Assembly: GCA_034189035.1 (NCBI GenBank)
Contig: JAXHVA010000090.1
Coordinates: 1-17,129, forward strand
DNA: 17,129 nucleotides
Direction of reading: 5' to 3'
DNA from: JAUXFK01 sp034189035
GTDB lineage: Bacteria; Desulfobacterota; UBA8473
Shown here: piece after piece, positions 7,378 through 14,557 of the stretch
How positions within the stretch are numbered: the first letter of the stretch is position 1
Layout of the letters: every line of letters begins with the position of its first letter
The notes under the pieces: generated by a model
Told to the model about the DNA's origin: nothing
Database searches by the model: none
Seen by the model: only the letters and a program-made list of their open reading frames with translations
Position numbers and translations under genes: made by a program

Positions 7378-8523
7378 TTACGACCGTGTAGGGATTTTAA
7401 GGTCCTCGAGGCTAAGCCCTCTTCTTTGTAGCTCCTTATCTATCTTTTCGTCGAAAGATTTTTTAAAGTCATCATTGGCCTTTGCCTGAGCATTCGTACG
7501 TTCCACTCGTTTTTCGGACCTCCAGTCTTGATGGAGTGCTTTCTGCCACTTTCCCCTATTATCCCTCTCCTCGGCTCTAGCTATTGCTCTCTGGAAATTC
7601 TTGGGCACTTCCTTTCCCTCTGACTCCAGCTTTGCTACGAGGTTGCTTAAGGCCACAGGGTTCGAGCTATGCCTGCCCCCTCATATCTGATTCGCCCATC
7701 CATTGCCCAGTCTCGCCATGTCTGGAAAAACAGAGTTCGTAAAACCTCAACCGCTGTTGTGTAGCCCCATAATGTCCATTTGTTTAAAAGCGACATCTTG
7801 GCACGCTTCATGGCACTGGGGGACTCGTAAGCAACACGATATGCAAAGGCGAGAGTCTCCCTCTCCAGGGTTTCGTAATCGGGGTAGACCCGATTGATCA
7901 GGCGGTAGTCATAAGCCTCGCGAGCGGTCAGAAAACGGTGCTCCATGATAAGCTCTATGGCTTTGCGGTAGCCTATAAATCCCACCATCCCATGGGGCAC
8001 CCCCCAGTAACAAGGCATCCTCTGAAGCGAAGACAACGTCGCAGGATGTGGCCATGATATATCCCCCATAAATGCACCAACCGTGCACCATAGCTATGGT
8101 TGGCTTTGGATTGGTGCGCAATTTATGTGGTCCAATATACGTAATCAAGTGGTCGTGCTCTATATTGTACTGGTGCCACACCTCATCTTCGGAACCATAA
8201 TCCTTGATGAGCTGTTCAACCGGTCTTCTGTCTACCAGCATAGGTGCGTTCTCTGGGCTCATACCAATAACATCGTATCCAGCCGCAAAGCAGCGGCCGT
8301 TTCCAGAAAGCAAAATCACATTACACTCTTTGTCATCGCCAGCTCTGTCAAAGGCATCCTCTACCTCAGCCCATACAGAATGGCTGAGAGCATTGAGGTA
8401 TTCTGGTCTATTGAGTATTATTCGAGTCACTACTCCTCGATCGTATATGATCCCCCTATAGTCTGCTGGACCCTTGCCCTTGAGCGGGTACCTATAAAAC
8501 CTGTTCTCCGTATCTAGTCTCAT
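7378..8523 (-). pseudogene. Crotonase (enoyl-CoA hydratase/isomerase) family gene with two opposite frameshifts
   Basis: The gene starts at 8523 behind AGGAGG (8528-8533) and would encode about 382 residues. The N-terminal part has the crotonase oxyanion-hole motifs FAAGYD (79-84) and HGWCIYGGYIMATSCDVVFA (147-166). At a G6 run (minus strand; 8000-8005 on +) the frame shifts; an alternative frame continues as GVPHGMVGFIGYRKAIELIM. At a G5 run (7676-7680) it shifts back, reading GGRHSSNPVALSNLVAKLE to the stop at 7378. The first and last segments share a frame, so one extra G and one missing G would explain it. The domain would act on an acyl-CoA substrate. A C-terminal extension of about 100 charged residues is unusual. 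Homopolymer errors in the sequence are a real alternative to true decay. Confidence 0.8.
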
Positions 8524-8727
8524 GCTTCCTCCTTTTCTTTCATTTAAAGAAAGACAATAAACTGCTTTTCATAACTCGTTTCCATCTATAAATAGCTCTT
8601 TTGCCCTATCTCTATATCAGACTCAGATGAAAAATACGTCGCACAGCTTTCTTACTTGTCAATATATTCCTGCGCTCAAAATCCTTGTCTTCTATAACGC
8701 TGAACAAAATTTCTTATTTCTGGATGT

Positions 8728-8744
8728 TCACTGATTATCAGTGA
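8728..8744. promoter_or_regulatory. Perfect 17-bp palindrome, candidate operator
   Basis: TCACTGA-TTA-TCAGTGA is a perfect 7-3-7 inverted repeat about 205 bp upstream of the minus-strand crotonase start and 80 bp before the + strand promoter at 8823. Its symmetry and size fit a dimeric repressor site. The cognate regulator is unknown. Confidence 0.4.
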
Positions 8745-8822
8745 TGACAAAAGAGCATTTGTAAGTCAAGGAATAAATTCGCAGGAGTTGAAGTCTCATC
8801 CATAGAAAATAGAAAATATATT

Positions 8823-8871
8823 TTGACATTGCCTTTGAAAGTGCTATTATTTTGGCATTATGGTCAGACCC
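8823..8871 (+). promoter_or_regulatory. Promoter with GntR/FadR-like operator
   Basis: TTGACA (8823-8828), a 16-bp spacer and TATTAT (8845-8850) form a good promoter. About 10 bp after it, TGGTCAGACCC (8861-8871) nearly matches the TNGTNNNACNA operator of FadR-subfamily GntR regulators, placed where it could block transcription. The downstream gene is now only the SDR relic at 9193. Confidence 0.4.
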
Positions 8872-8933
8872 TACTGACTGCAATCAGAAAATTGATTCAT
8901 CCATATAAGCAGCAGCGATAATTATACGGATAG

Positions 8934-9031
8934 AAATACTATAGAACCTTATTGACCTTGAGAAATTCATCGAGTATGTTAATAAGAGTAAGGAGGGGCA
9001 TATGACCTTTCTCAGCTTGCCTCTCTATTAA
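8934..9031 (+). repeat. Leader repeat, copy A (with ribosome site and nine-codon frame)
   Basis: Bases 8934-9031 match 11975-12069 with scattered differences. The segment ends in AGGAGGGG (8991-8998) and ATG at 9002, opening a nine-codon frame MTFLSLPLY that ends at TAA. The same ribosome site and start occur in copy B, where the start now leads into SDR sequence. It is probably the preserved beginning of a lost gene or a leader peptide. Confidence 0.6.
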
Positions 9032-9192
9032 CGAGCAATCACTATCATCTTCTTATAAAACCAATAAACCCAATTTTCCCAAGATCATACATTATATTTC
9101 AATCAAATATCGGCAAATCCTTTTGGAACCGATATCCCCGAATACCTTTGAGGATGGATTGAGAAAGAATATAATAATAAAGGAGTAGAGGT

Positions 9193-9768
9193 GTGATATT
9201 GAAAAATAAGGTAGCCCTTGTAACCGGAGCAAGCAGAGGGATTGGAGCGGCAATAGCTATGACAGTAGGTCGATCAGGTGCCTTTGTAATCCTCAATTAT
9301 CAGAAAGATATTGGAGAGCCGGACAGGGTTGAAAGAGAGATAGAGGAATAAAGTAGTAATGCTATAGTTATCCAGGCTGATCTAAAAAGAAAAAAGAGGC
9401 TGATTCTATGATCCGTTCTGGTTCAAACCGTTTTGGGACAATAAATATACTTGTAAACAACTACGTCAGCCCGACTGGGTTCTAGAGGTTTAGCGAGCTT
9501 TACTGAAAACCTGGTGATTGAGTTTGGTCAATACGAGATTACAATGAATACCGTATCGCCTGGCATAACCCTCACAAATGAAGTGCTGGCATTGGATGAT
9601 AGGATAAGTGAGAGACAGGCAAAGATGGTACTTCTACGGCGAATCAGCACACCTAAGGAAGTGGCCACAGTTGTCCTGTTCTTTGCTTCTCCTTGGTCAG
9701 ACATAGTAACAGGAGGTTACCCTTCCGGTAAATGGTGGGTGCGCATTGCCGTAAGAGAAATATTCTGA
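9193..9768 (+). pseudogene. SDR oxidoreductase relic, copy A (catalytic centre deleted)
   Basis: A FabG-like short-chain dehydrogenase remnant. AGGAG at 9181-9185 precedes GTG at 9193. The first 52 codons contain KNKVALVTGASRGIGAAIA, the TGxxxGIG cofactor motif, and end at TAA (9349-9351). Sequence related to RFGTINILVNN continues in shifted frames. Then about 195 bp, including the YxxxK catalytic motif, are missing compared with copy B (junction near 9502). The C-terminal part from 9514 (IEFGQYEITMNTVSPGITLT to the stop at 9768) is open. Stops, frameshifts and the deletion rule out a functional enzyme. Confidence 0.85.
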
Positions 9769-9895
9769 GTATATAAGAACGATTATTGATCAATTGAAGA
9801 AAATTTTTTAAGGATATTCACTTTTACCTCCCTTGCCATGCGCATGTACTTCTGTTAATATCGAAATAATTGTAATCGCAAGATAAGGAGACATC

Positions 9896-10111
9896 ATGAT
9901 TGATCCTGAAGAACTAATGGGCTCATTAATGACAGTAATACAAAAGAATGTTAAGGAATTATCAAAAATGAAAGATCTTGAACAAAGAAAGATTCAAAGT
10001 GAAGTAATCAAAAACCTATGCTCATCATTGGCTATATTCTTTGATTATTTTGCCAACACTATGGATTTAGACTTGATGGAAGCGCCTGATTTTTTTGATG
10101 ATGAAGAATGA
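9896..10111 (+). CDS. Small acidic helical protein of unknown function
   Basis: A 71-residue protein with a good ribosome site (AAGGAG at 9885-9890, 5-bp spacing). It is predicted mostly alpha-helical, with a hydrophobic helix around SSLAIFFDYFANTM and a very acidic tail (DLDLMEAPDFFDDEE). No signal peptide or known motif is visible. It lies between the SDR relic and an unrecognised relic. It is unbroken, in contrast to its surroundings, which supports it as a real gene. I do not recognise the family. Confidence 0.6.
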   Translation: MIDPEELMGSLMTVIQKNVKELSKMKDLEQRKIQSEVIKNLCSSLAIFFDYFANTMDLDLMEAPDFFDDEE

Positions 10112-10281
10112 TGGCTACAAGAAAAAGCCAGTTGTACTAGGATATTAGTCACGAATCGTACACGTTTTTTCTTTCTCATCGGTCTTGTACCTATACCAGC
10201 CTGATGAAAAGGCCGTTTATAGGAAGAATATTTGGGGCCTACCCTTTCTATGCATTTTTTACAGGCGAAAAGGAGGGCTTA

Positions 10282-10577
10282 ATGAATACGAAATAGAGAG
10301 CTTCAGCATACTTTGTGGTTCTATTTAGAATATCGGATTTGTTTCAATAAGAATTGCGGGCACAGATGATGTCTCTTTAGAAGCAGGAAAATGGGCTGAA
10401 CTCCTAAAGAGAAACCTATTTAACTGCTTCTATTTCGCTGTGGAAATAGAACGAAATGAAGCGGTTTCGTTGAAGATCGATGAAACCCATTTCGAGCATC
10501 CCAACATTTATTTTATTGTCCCCCATCGGGGAATGGGAGAAAACCCCTCGCCTTTAGGCGAAGGCTTTAGTACATAA
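10282..10577 (+). pseudogene. Unrecognised broken gene
   Basis: A strong ribosome site AGGAGGG (10271-10277) and ATG at 10282 give MNTK followed by TAG. A frame open from 10329 to TAA at 10575 has 82 codons and coding-like composition (for example WAELLKRNLFNCFYFAVEIE) but no start codon. Its last codons run into the hairpin of the IS200 remnant, which supplies the present stop. It probably represents one small gene broken by a stop and a frameshift and truncated by the insertion. Product unknown. Confidence 0.4.
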
Positions 10578-10750
10578 TGGGGTATGTAAAATTACTGTAA
10601 AACCTCTTTTATGATGCAAGCGAAGTTCGAAGAGTTCAGCAAGCAATTCTGGGGGCGACATTTATTGGATAGGGGCTATATTGATGTGAGTTCTTATAGT
10701 TACTCCATAAACCTACCGTCTTTAGGCTGAAGTGGTTTAGTATTTGAGAT
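10521..10750 (+). mobile_element. IS200/IS605-like element remnant, copy A
   Basis: From left to right: a CCCC-ATC-GGGG stem (10521-10531), a hairpin CCTCGCC-TTTA-GGCGAAGG (10547-10564) with the CTTTAG apex common at ends of this family, a TnpA fragment (about 10608-10702) reading FEEFSKQFWGRHLLDRGYID, and a second CTTTAG segment (about 10717-10747) in the same orientation, as expected for left and right ends. About 230 bp remain; the HUH motif and catalytic Tyr are gone. The element is related to the copy at 13121-13341. Confidence 0.6.
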
Positions 10751-10835
10751 AACAACTTTTGAGTGTTAAAAAGACAAATAGCTGAGAGGGGTTATATGTT
10801 GCCCTTTGATAAATAACGCAATATGGTGTTATTAT

Positions 10836-11924
10836 ATGGATTTAAAAGGAAACTGCAGAACTACAGCTATGGGCGTATTGCCCCATACAGATCCTAACAA
10901 GGCGCTTGATCTTGCGCTCAGTCTCGATGTGCCGTTCTGGCCCCAGCTCCCCCTTGCCAGTTTCTATGAAGATATGTGGGTGCAAACATCAGAAGGGTTC
11001 CCCGGAATAACAGTTGATACTGAACACAGAGGAATCAGTTTTCATACCGAAAAATTTATGGATGAGCTTGGTGAATATGCAAAACGCATGGCTTATAGCG
11101 AGACATATGCTCTCACCTGTCATTCCTCGTTGCTTTTTCATCGTTTCCTTAATTCCAAGCTCGATTTTTATCCTGCAATTAGAGGACAGGTAACAGGCCC
11201 TATAAATTTCGGTTTCAGGATCGTTGATGAAAACAAAAAACCTATCATCTATAATGAAGAAGTCAAATTACTCCTCTATGATTTTATTCAAAGAAAGGTC
11301 AATATCCAGTATCGAGAGCTTTTAAATAAGAATAGAAACTGCTTCATCTGGTTGGATGAGCCCGGTTTTGGTTGGGTCTTTACATCACTTTCAGGGTATA
11401 ATGACTTGCAGGCCAAAGAAGATTACAATAATTTCTATGCAGGTATCGAAGGCCCCAAGGCCTTGCACCTGTGCCTCAATGTAAATCTACCCTATCTACT
11501 CGGGTTAGGACTGGATATCCTCTCTATTAATGCATATCAATTTGAAACCATGCCCAGAGCATATGCCGATCCAATAGCCCGATTTATAAAATCCGGTGGG
11601 ATTATTGTTTGGGGAATTGTACCGACTTGTGCCGCGACTCTTGAAAAGGAAACAGCACAAACACTTGTTGGACGATTGAGTAGCTATTGGGATAGTATTG
11701 CTGAGAGTTCTGATATTTCTATGAGGGAAATCGCTTTGCAGGCGTTGATATCTCCTGCGCAGTGCTGTATCAAATACACCGATAAAAATGAGGCAGGAAA
11801 TAACACAGGGCATTATGAACCAGGATCATTCCATGCGCCCGGTATTGAGGAGAGGATTGTTGAGAAAGCATTCTCGTACGTGCGCCAGATTTCAAAGATA
11901 CTGCAGGATGGTTTCAATCTCTGA
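10836..11924 (+). CDS. MetE/UroD-like putative zinc methyltransferase
   Basis: A 362-residue protein resembling the cobalamin-independent methionine synthase C-terminal barrel and related UroD/MtbA folds. The N-terminal TTAMGVLPHTDPNKALDLAL, GQVTGPINFG (about 117-126) and LDEPGFG (about 173-179) are barrel motifs. HLC (H211, C213) and CC at 310-311 fit the H-x-C...C zinc site that activates thiols in MetE and MtbA. The glutamate following the second barrel strand in MetE is not obvious. Start 10836 lacks a clear ribosome site; an in-frame TTG at 10806 is possible, while the ATG at 10796 with a better site (GAGAGGGG) runs into a stop after six codons, so the original start may be damaged. A methyl-group or thiol transfer role is inference. 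It is flanked by duplicated relic segments. Confidence 0.65.
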   Translation: MDLKGNCRTTAMGVLPHTDPNKALDLALSLDVPFWPQLPLASFYEDMWVQTSEGFPGITVDTEHRGISFHTEKFMDELGEYAKRMAYSETYALTCHSSLLFHRFLNSKLDFYPAIRGQVTGPINFGFRIVDENKKPIIYNEEVKLLLYDFIQRKVNIQYRELLNKNRNCFIWLDEPGFGWVFTSLSGYNDLQAKEDYNNFYAGIEGPKALHLCLNVNLPYLLGLGLDILSINAYQFETMPRAYADPIARFIKSGGIIVWGIVPTCAATLEKETAQTLVGRLSSYWDSIAESSDISMREIALQALISPAQCCIKYTDKNEAGNNTGHYEPGSFHAPGIEERIVEKAFSYVRQISKILQDGFNL

Positions 11925-11929
11925 TTTTT

Positions 11930-11950
11930 CGAAACAGTTTCGCTTTTAAA
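11930..11950 (+). terminator. Possible weak terminator after the MetE-like gene
   Basis: CGAAA-CAG-TTTCG (11930-11942) followed by CTTTT lies 6 bp after the stop codon. The stem is short and AT-rich, so termination would be weak. Confidence 0.35.
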
Positions 11951-11974
11951 AAAAGAGTCGCTTCGACAACAATC

Positions 11975-12069
11975 AAATACTATAGAGCCTTATTGACCCT
12001 GAAAAATCCCTTCGAGTATGTAGTAAAACCAAAGAGGAACATATGGCCTTTCTGTGCTTGTCTAGATTA
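11975..12069 (+). repeat. Leader repeat, copy B
   Basis: This is the diverged copy of 8934-9031, with the purine-rich ribosome site (AAAGAGG) and ATG at 12043. In this copy the frame from 12043 reads MAFLCLSRLYIIYQKDIGEP, joining the leader start to SDR sequence through a deletion of roughly 200 bp relative to copy A, and stops at TAG 12154-12156. Confidence 0.6.
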
Positions 12070-12719
12070 TACATTATATATCAGAAAGATATTGGAGAGC
12101 CGGACAGGGTTGAAAAAGAGATAAAAGAATCAGATGGTGACGTTATAGCTATCTAGGCTGATCTTGCAAAAAGAGAAGAAGTCGATTCAATGATCCGTTC
12201 TGGTTCAAACCGTTTTGAGACAATAGATATACTTGTGAACAACTAAGTCAGCCCGATTGGATTCAAGAGCTTTAGCGAGCTTGATTGGGAGGATATGCAG
12301 TATCAGATCGACGGGGCTATAAAGACTGCCTTTTTTTGTTATAAGGGTGTATTGTTCAGGGATGATAGAAAAAAGATGGGAAAGGATCATCAATCTGAAC
12401 AGTACTATCATTCATAAACCTGTTTCTGGGAGTCATGCCTATGCCGTAGCTAAGGCCGCCATGATAGATTTTACTAAAAACTGGCGATTGAGTTTGTCAA
12501 TACTGGATTACAGTGAATACCATATCGTTTGGCATGACCCTCACAAATGACGTACTAGCATTGGATGATAGAATAAGGAAGAGACAGATAAAGATGACAT
12601 CGCTACGGCGAAGCACACCGAAGGAAGTAGCCACAGCTGTCTTGTTCTTTGCTTCTCCTTGCTCAGACATGATAACAGGAAGTTACCTTCCAGTAGATAG
12701 CGGGTACGCATTGCCGTAA
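12043..12719 (+). pseudogene. SDR oxidoreductase relic, copy B (cofactor-binding N-terminus deleted)
   Basis: This is a paralogue of the relic at 9193-9768. It lacks the TGxxxGIG segment but keeps the middle and C-terminal parts: RFETIDILVNN then TAG/TAA interruptions, INLNSTIIHKPVSGSHAYAV with the YAVAK catalytic motif (about 12435-12460), then the substrate/C-terminal region NTISFGMTLTNDVLALDDRI up to the stop at 12717-12719. At least two in-frame stops and two frameshifts are present. Together with copy A it would reconstruct a complete FabG-like reductase. Confidence 0.85.
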
Positions 12720-12767
12720 GAGGAATTTGTTGAGTAGGTAGGAAAGAAATAGATAGATCATGCAGCC

Positions 12768-13076
12768 ATGACAAATCCGGTAGTAAAGTGGGCAGGAAGA
12801 TTTAGTGATTATTTAAAGATGGAATAACCATTATTGAATAGGATATTTTCTATAATGGAAAAGAGATAGAGTTTTGAAAAAATCTTGGATAAAGTGAAAA
12901 GACTTGGCAGAGAAGCAAAACAATATGGCCTTTTGAAAACAAAGGGAGGCACAATTACAAAATTTGCATATCTTGACACAGTAGAGTACTGTGGTATGGT
13001 TAACGGGATAAATAAAGGAATATTACGATTATTAATGAGGATTGGAGATGAAACAGGGGAGATATTTCAACGATAG
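12768..13076 (+). pseudogene. VOC-superfamily (epimerase-like) relic
   Basis: Fragments in several frames suggest one glyoxalase/methylmalonyl-CoA epimerase-like gene: MTNPVVKWAG at 12768 ending in TAA (12825-12827), then IFYNGKEIEF around 12843-12875, then FEKILDKVKRLGREAKQYGL and TKFAYLDTVEYCGMV, open to 13076. FAYLDT with a following glycine is typical of the last VOC beta-strands. The middle of the domain is missing, so further internal deletions are implied. The TTG at 12885 is not a credible start. The assignment rests on short motifs. Confidence 0.45.
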
Positions 13077-13120
13077 CTATATTACGAATGGTGAATCATA
13101 GGGACCTCCTCATCGATTAC

Positions 13121-13341
13121 TGCCCTTATCGGGGAGTGGGAGAAAAACCCTCGCCTTTAGGCTAAGATTTAAGTATGTAATGGTGTGTGTAAAATTACAG
13201 TAAAACCTCTTTTATGATGCTAGCGAAGTTCAAAGAGTTCAGCAAAAAATTCTGAGGCCGACATTTATGGGATAGGGCTATATTGAAGCGAGTTCTTATA
13301 ATGTTACAGACGACGTCATTATGTAATACGTTGAAATTTAG
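13121..13341 (+). mobile_element. IS200/IS605-like element remnant, copy B
   Basis: Related to 10521-10702. It has a CTTTAG hairpin segment (about 13151-13163) and then a TnpA fragment (about 13209-13341) reading FKEFSKKF, TGA, GRHLWDR, and in a shifted frame NVTDDVIM, TAA, YVEI. GRHLW..GY and NVTD.VI are typical of the C-terminal part of IS200-type Y1 transposases. Two stops and a frameshift make it inactive. No second end hairpin is seen here. Confidence 0.6.
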
Positions 13342-13433
13342 TTCAAAAGATTAACGTCCAAAGGAATTTCGGTTTGAGCAACAGACCGTTAACGTTCAAT
13401 TAGCAATATATCCAACTAAAAGAGGAGGATAAT

Positions 13434-14432
13434 ATGAAAAGAAATCGTGTGTGCGAACTTCTGGGCATTAGATATCCAATCCTTCAGGCGCCTATGAACT
13501 GGGTGAGTGGCGCTGACCTGACAGCAGCCGTTTCAAACGCCGGTGGTCTAGGTACATTGGGACCGAATACTGGCGTTGACAGTATTATTGAAGACGTGGA
13601 AATTACAGGTGAAAGGATACGAGATCAGATAAAAAAGGTAAAAAATCTAACAGAAAATCCCTTTGCTGTAAATATCGCCGTAGGGTTTGGGGAACTCAGA
13701 AAGTTTTCGCAAAAAGTGGTTGAGGTGGTGATTGAAGAGGAAGTTCCGGTTGCAGTTGTTTCCGTAGGCAGTCCCGATGTGTATACTAAGGTACTCAAAG
13801 ATGCCGGGATTAAGGTACTTCATGCTGTCTCAACAGCAAGTCATGCAAAGAAAGCCGAAAAAACAGGTGTTAACGGCGTCATCTGTGAGGGATTTGAAGC
13901 CGGGGGACATAAGGGACTTACAGAGCTGACAACATTCACCTTGACTCCGATGGTAGCCGATGCGGTCACAATACCTGTCATTGCAGGCGGAGGTATAGGG
14001 GATGCTAGGGGTATACTAGCGGCCCTGGTATTGGGTGCAGACGGTGTTTACATGGGAACCAGATTTATGCTCACTAAAGAATCAGAAAGTCACCAGTTGG
14101 TAAAAGAGCTAGTTGTCAAGGGAGGAGATACATGTACAATCACCCTCCCTAAAGGACCTATGATAGTAAGAGATTTCATAAACTCCTTTACTAAGAAGTT
14201 TATGGGCCTCAAAGAATCAGGCATCTCGGATGAAGATCTGTTTCAATTTTCTTTAGGTGCACAATATAATGCCCAACATCTCGGTAAGGCAGAAGACGGA
14301 GAGATATGCTGCGGGCAGGTTGCAGGGCTGATAGATGGAATTGAAAAGACAGAATATGTGATAGATTCTGTTAAAAAGAACATAATCCAGCTATTTAATG
14401 ATATACAAAAAAAGATAGAGTGCTTTTTGTAG
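13434..14432 (+). CDS. Nitronate monooxygenase / FabK-type FMN flavoprotein
   Basis: A 332-residue FMN-dependent TIM-barrel protein of the 2-nitropropane dioxygenase family, which includes nitronate monooxygenases and the enoyl-ACP reductase FabK. YPILQAPM (14-21), NAGGLGTLG (35-43), EAGGHKG (155-161, with H159 at the usual catalytic position), AGGGIGDARG (184-193) and GADGVYMGTRF (201-211, FMN phosphate) are all present. Length is normal. A strong AGAGGAGG site (13421-13427) sits just before the ATG. The gene stands alone between an IS200 remnant and the DsbA-like gene. Oxidation of nitronates and reduction of an acyl substrate cannot be told apart from the sequence. Confidence 0.85.
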   Translation: MKRNRVCELLGIRYPILQAPMNWVSGADLTAAVSNAGGLGTLGPNTGVDSIIEDVEITGERIRDQIKKVKNLTENPFAVNIAVGFGELRKFSQKVVEVVIEEEVPVAVVSVGSPDVYTKVLKDAGIKVLHAVSTASHAKKAEKTGVNGVICEGFEAGGHKGLTELTTFTLTPMVADAVTIPVIAGGGIGDARGILAALVLGADGVYMGTRFMLTKESESHQLVKELVVKGGDTCTITLPKGPMIVRDFINSFTKKFMGLKESGISDEDLFQFSLGAQYNAQHLGKAEDGEICCGQVAGLIDGIEKTEYVIDSVKKNIIQLFNDIQKKIECFL

Positions 14433-14557
14433 CATTTGTCAAAAAAGTCACTGTTTCAAGGGTAGATAAAACTGAAAAGGGAGCGATAATTTAATTCATC
14501 TATAGAATTTCCTTAGAAGTTCTTTCATAAAAACAAAAAGGAAGGATTGGATTTATT

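Larger units (their letters stand above)
8537..9190. other. Long intergenic region with candidate operators
   Basis: I see no intact gene. The stretch holds a perfect 17-bp palindrome (8728-8744), a + strand promoter with a GntR-like operator (8823-8871), and a leader segment with a strong ribosome site and a nine-codon frame (8934-9031) that is repeated at 11975-12069. Confidence 0.6.

Noticed and set aside
8083..8517. 144-codon + strand open frame opposite the crotonase gene
   Set aside because: The minus strand carries crotonase motifs and a good ribosome site; the + frame has neither.
7378..8523. Assignment as the ring-opening hydrolase BamA/Oah
   Set aside because: Length is similar, but the oxyanion-hole region and N-terminal sequence do not look like that family; only the crotonase superfamily is supported.
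11505..11813. Minus-strand open frame inside the MetE-like gene
   Set aside because: It is antisense to conserved barrel motifs, with no start signal.
12541..12774. 77-codon minus-strand open frame
   Set aside because: It lies antisense to the SDR copy B C-terminus.
10521..13341. CRISPR-like array
   Set aside because: The repeated hairpin segments are few, irregularly spaced and embedded in transposase sequence.
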